NCBI GenBank assembly: GCA_041660205.1
Contig: JBAZWT010000001.1
Span: 71,709 to 135,708, forward strand
DNA: 64,000 bases
Direction of reading: 5' to 3'
Origin: Candidatus Babeliales bacterium
GTDB taxonomy: Bacteria > Babelota > Babeliae > Babelales > Chromulinivoraceae
Positions 60,742 to 64,000 of the stretch are shown piece by piece (the stretch's first letter is position 1; each line of letters begins with the position of its first letter). The notes below the pieces were generated by a model. That model was given only the letters and a program-made list of their open reading frames with translations, made no database searches and had not been told where the DNA came from. A program made the position numbers and the translations under genes.

Positions 60742-63474
60742 ATGAAAAATATAAAAATAGTATTTTTAAGTATCACTTTGATGGGCACACATTGTTTGCA
60801 CCCAGGATTTTTTTTACCTGGTGATAAATCGACAGCAGACACTACCCCAAAACCATCACGTAACAATATATTTTCAAGCGTGAAAAACAGCCCTGAATCA
60901 ACGTCAAAATTAAACAAACCAGCAACTCCAGTCATGGATTTTTCTATGCCGGATCCTGCGCCTGTTGCTACGGCTAAAGTTACTCGTGATGTTTCACCAG
61001 AACCAGCATTTAAAAAAGTCCTTGAAGAAAAAATTGATAAGCCTGCGGAAGTTGCAAAGCAAGCTCCGATTAAAAAAATCGATGATGCATCTATTAAAAA
61101 GCTTATCGAAGAAAAAATTGAACATAAAGAGTCAGGAGTTTTGTATCAAAACAAATATGATGTTGAGGACGGCGCGACGATAGCATTCAACTTTGAAGAA
61201 GCAAGTTTGGCTAACTTAGTTTCTTATATTGAATCTGTTCACAATATTAAATTTATTCATGATGAAATTATTACTCCTGCGGCTAAAGACGCTAAGGGTT
61301 ATTCTGGCCATAAAATTACCTTTCGAACCAATAAAAATTTAACCAGAAAAGAAAGCTGGGATTTATTTTTAACGTTCTTGCATATCGCAGGGCTCGACGT
61401 TGTTCCTCTTGTCCAAGATGGTTTTTATAAAATTGTACCTTTGGCCAGAGTAAATAGTGAAACAATCCCAACGTTTATCGGCGTCGATGTAAATATTTTG
61501 CCCGATACCGATATGATTGTTCGATTTGTTTATTTTGCTAAAAACATTGAACCAAAAAATATTATACCAGTTTTAAGACCTATGCAGGGTGGATCAGCAA
61601 AGCTTGATACTTTTGCGGGGCTTAAAGCTCTTATTTTTACCGATCGCGCTTGTGCGATTAAATCGCTTATGCAGATTGTTACAGAGCTAGATCGATCAGT
61701 GCTGCCTGAAGTTTTATCTGTTGTGAAGTTAAAGCGAACAACTGCTAGCGATGTTAAAACGCTTTATAATTCTTTAACAAAGCCTGCAGCATCTGCAGGA
61801 CCGCAACCAGCGCAAGTATGGACTCCTGGAAAAAAAGAAACCTTTCTGGAATATTTTCCTCAAGGAGTTGTGCTTGTTGCAGATGATCGGACAAACTCAC
61901 TGATTCTTTTAGGCAGTGCCAAAGAAGTAAAGCGCGTAGAAGATTTTGTAGTCAACCATGTCGACATTGCTCTTGATCGTGGAGTTCCTCCAATCTTTAC
62001 GTATCGACTGCAATATACGGTTGCAACAGATGTTGCCGCGCTACTAAATAAAGTTGTTTTGTATGGTTCAGGAACGATGGCTGGCAAATATGGTGGTGTA
62101 CTTGATGGCGTTAAATATTTCCAAAAAATGACCATAGCTGCTGACACTCATTCAAATTCACTCATTATTAATGCAACGCCAGAAGATTTTGAAGCTCTTA
62201 GACCTTTAATTGAAGAGCTTGATGTGGCGCAAAAGCAAATTGGCTTGGAAGTTTTAATTGTGCAAGTCAAAGACATTGATACTAAAACATTGGGCGCGCA
62301 AATCAGTGGCCCAAATGGTGCTGGAACTCTAGCCGCTGGTGCAAGTAAACTTGGACCTACATTCATGCAAAACGTAACAGCTCAAACCTCAGGTGTTCCA
62401 ACAGGAACGCCAATTGTTACAACTGTCGGAAATCCTCCTATTACCGAAGATTTTTCAATCAAATCAAGCTTGGCGCTGCTTCTTGGAAGTCCTGTACTCA
62501 ATGAAGCAGGAAGTATTTTAGTTACGTTTGGCAGACCGATATGGGCTATTTTCAAAGTGCTAAAAACGCTTGTATCATCTCACATCGTTGCTAATCCATT
62601 TGTTGTTGTTTCTAATAACACGTTGGCTGAAATTAAAAGTGGCGAGGAGCGTCGACAAGTTTCTGGCAGAGTTGTTTCAACCGGATCTTTGACAACAACA
62701 GGATTTACTAACATTGAAGCAACGCTTGATGTACAAATTAAGCCGCAAATCAACAAAGGAAATATTATAAATTTGCAGATTATGGTTAGAAATAGCAGAT
62801 TTACGCAAGCTGCAAATCCTGCAGACAGCGGTGGCGATCTTTCACCTCGCGATGAAAAGACGGTACAAACTACAGCATCTGTGGCCAATGGTGAAACTTT
62901 GGTACTTGGTGGAATCATGACTGAAACATATTCTTCAGCATCAAATGGTGTTCCATTTTTAGAAAACATTCCAGTTTTTGGTTGGTTTTTTAAATCAAAG
63001 ACCCGAACAATAACGCGGGATCATTTCTTGATTTTTATATCGCCACGAATAATAGATCCTACCAATGACTCGACAGACATTGATGATTACACTGACTATA
63101 AGTTGAGAGAAGCTCAGAAAAATATAGATTTAATTGATGAGACAGATTGGTTTACTAATAAAAAAGATCCGATTCAACGAGCATTTTTTGGAACAGACGG
63201 GTCAAGGGTTTTACAAGAATTACGTACAGGTGATACTTTTGAAAAAAGAAGAGAAATTGATGGAAGAATTAATCAACCATTGAATGCTCCAGAGCAGCAA
63301 AAGTCGAGCAAAAAGAAAAGGTCAGAAAAAAATCAAAAGAAAAAATCAAAAAAACAGCAACGCGAGCAAGAGTCTGGCATAAGCTTTGATATTGAGCAAA
63401 GTCAGCCTGAAAATATATCATCAACTATGAAAAATTCGATTCAAGGTAGCATGCAGCAAGGGAAGGGGCGGTAA
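60742..63474 (+). CDS. gspD: GspD secretin
   Basis: 910 residues, larger than usual. Signal peptide, a disordered Lys/Pro/Ala-rich start (about 25-135), N0-N3 domains (about 140-510, with NSLIINATPEDFEALRPLI at the usual place in N3), and the secretin domain ending VPFLENIPVFGWFFKSK and FLIFISPRIID (about 730-770). The tail is Lys/Gln-rich and disordered. It forms the outer-membrane channel. The next gene begins directly after its stop. Confidence 0.95.
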   Translation: MKNIKIVFLSITLMGTHCLHPGFFLPGDKSTADTTPKPSRNNIFSSVKNSPESTSKLNKPATPVMDFSMPDPAPVATAKVTRDVSPEPAFKKVLEEKIDKPAEVAKQAPIKKIDDASIKKLIEEKIEHKESGVLYQNKYDVEDGATIAFNFEEASLANLVSYIESVHNIKFIHDEIITPAAKDAKGYSGHKITFRTNKNLTRKESWDLFLTFLHIAGLDVVPLVQDGFYKIVPLARVNSETIPTFIGVDVNILPDTDMIVRFVYFAKNIEPKNIIPVLRPMQGGSAKLDTFAGLKALIFTDRACAIKSLMQIVTELDRSVLPEVLSVVKLKRTTASDVKTLYNSLTKPAASAGPQPAQVWTPGKKETFLEYFPQGVVLVADDRTNSLILLGSAKEVKRVEDFVVNHVDIALDRGVPPIFTYRLQYTVATDVAALLNKVVLYGSGTMAGKYGGVLDGVKYFQKMTIAADTHSNSLIINATPEDFEALRPLIEELDVAQKQIGLEVLIVQVKDIDTKTLGAQISGPNGAGTLAAGASKLGPTFMQNVTAQTSGVPTGTPIVTTVGNPPITEDFSIKSSLALLLGSPVLNEAGSILVTFGRPIWAIFKVLKTLVSSHIVANPFVVVSNNTLAEIKSGEERRQVSGRVVSTGSLTTTGFTNIEATLDVQIKPQINKGNIINLQIMVRNSRFTQAANPADSGGDLSPRDEKTVQTTASVANGETLVLGGIMTETYSSASNGVPFLENIPVFGWFFKSKTRTITRDHFLIFISPRIIDPTNDSTDIDDYTDYKLREAQKNIDLIDETDWFTNKKDPIQRAFFGTDGSRVLQELRTGDTFEKRREIDGRINQPLNAPEQQKSSKKKRSEKNQKKKSKKQQREQESGISFDIEQSQPENISSTMKNSIQGSMQQGKGR

Positions 63475-64000
63475 ATGTTGAGTGATATTTTAGTACCTCA
63501 AAAAATTGGTAATTATTATTTATTTCAAAAGCGAGTTTTAAGCTTTGACGTTACGCCAATGCTCGTTCAAGGACTACTCTTGGATTACACTGGTAAAACG
63601 GTTCAAATTAAAAATAAAATTACGATAGCTCTCAAAGATTTTTCTGCGCAAGCGCAAATAAGTGCTATAAAAAAAATTGCTTCAACCATTGGTGCTTATG
63701 ATGAAGTGGTTACCTCTCTTTCAAGCTCTTTAGTAGTTTTTAAAGAAATTCAATTGCCCTTTTTAGGCCGCGATAAACTTGAAATGATTGTTACGTATGA
63801 AGTCGAAGCTTTGTTACCATTTTCAGTTGATGAAGCTGTGATTGATTTCATAGTTACATCAGAGGATTTGGATAAAAAAATATCGACAGTACTTGTGGCT
63901 GCAGTTCGAAAAGAAGATATTGATACTCAGTATGCTCTTTTTGAAAAAGCAGAACTTGCACTTTCTGTCATTACGGTCGATATTTTTGCTCTTTATACTT
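63475..64000 (+). CDS. PilM/GspL-like actin-fold protein (3' end outside window)
   Basis: 175 codons are visible from the ATG next to the gspD stop, with AAGGGAAGGGG upstream. The start VLSFDVTPMLVQGLLL resembles the first strands of the actin-like domain, and LPFLGRDKLEMIVTYEVEAL followed by LPFSVDEAVIDF matches the characteristic phrase of PilM and GspL proteins. In both systems it is the cytoplasmic part that links ATPase and membrane platform. Whether it continues into a GspL membrane part cannot be seen. Confidence 0.8.
   Translation, partial: MLSDILVPQKIGNYYLFQKRVLSFDVTPMLVQGLLLDYTGKTVQIKNKITIALKDFSAQAQISAIKKIASTIGAYDEVVTSLSSSLVVFKEIQLPFLGRDKLEMIVTYEVEALLPFSVDEAVIDFIVTSEDLDKKISTVLVAAVRKEDIDTQYALFEKAELALSVITVDIFALYT

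Overview
The window is an AT-rich, densely coded bacterial chromosome segment. Its mix of features suggests a reduced, host-associated Gram-negative lineage, and my best guess is Candidatus Dependentiae (TM6). The supporting features are a diderm envelope (secretin, pseudopilins, Mla transport, Pal-like lipoprotein, terminal-Phe beta-barrels), a retained peptidoglycan gene, a very high share of unrecognised proteins with signal peptides, ankyrin-like secreted proteins, and a short set of housekeeping genes. The phylum call is inference from gene content, not from a marker search.

Layout. 1-3.5 kb: end of an outer-membrane protein, aspS, and two small secreted proteins, one of them a P-loop kinase-like protein. 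3.5-16 kb (minus strand): three overlapping genes for secreted proteins, including a 1888-residue one, followed by a short uvrC and then clpB with its own promoter. 16-17.7 kb: an M23 peptidase and a small secreted protein. 17.7-24 kb (minus): a type II secretion-like run gspF-G-H-I-J-K ending in an MCE/MlaD gene. 24-29.5 kb: a secreted protein carrying GC-rich repeat DNA, then a beta-barrel protein and a 921-residue secreted protein. 29.6-34.2 kb: comM, then a secreted nuclease/phosphatase and a secreted protein with a caspase-like His/Cys pattern. 34.4-37.7 kb: a coiled-coil protein, priA, orn. 37.8-40.6 kb: two tandemly duplicated ankyrin-like secreted proteins. 40.8-44.3 kb: a fused double D-Ala-D-Ala ligase and a sodium/alanine symporter. 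44.5-49 kb: a secreted protein, ruvA, tRNA-Gly, a Jag-N protein with a minisatellite, mnmE. 49-50 kb: a Pal-like lipoprotein and a 46-residue lipoprotein behind duplicated promoters. 50.2-53.3 kb: RNase E/G and gatB. 53.4-56.4 kb: four small secreted or membrane proteins. 56.4-64 kb: secG-mlaE-mlaF-moxR-gspC-gspD and the start of a PilM/GspL-like gene, which runs off the end.

How the parts fit. The two Gsp clusters together form most of a type II secretion or type IV pilus-like machine (C, D, F, G, H, I, J, K and L/PilM-like); the ATPase GspE, GspM and the prepilin peptidase are not seen here. Each Gsp cluster lies beside part of an Mla lipid transporter (mlaD with the pseudopilins, mlaEF with the secretin). 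Many of the secreted proteins of unknown function may be its cargo, which is inference. AspRS has the His typical of non-discriminating enzymes and gatB is present, fitting tRNA-dependent amidation of Asp-tRNA(Asn).

The most unusual items are a GC-rich imperfect palindrome of about 28 bases dispersed at four places, three of them inside reading frames of secreted proteins; a Y-T-H-[ND]-P-Y motif shared by three secreted proteins; the overlapping three-gene operon of giant and large secreted proteins; the Ddl-Ddl fusion with different active-site losses in each half; and the paired secreted nuclease and caspase-like proteins.
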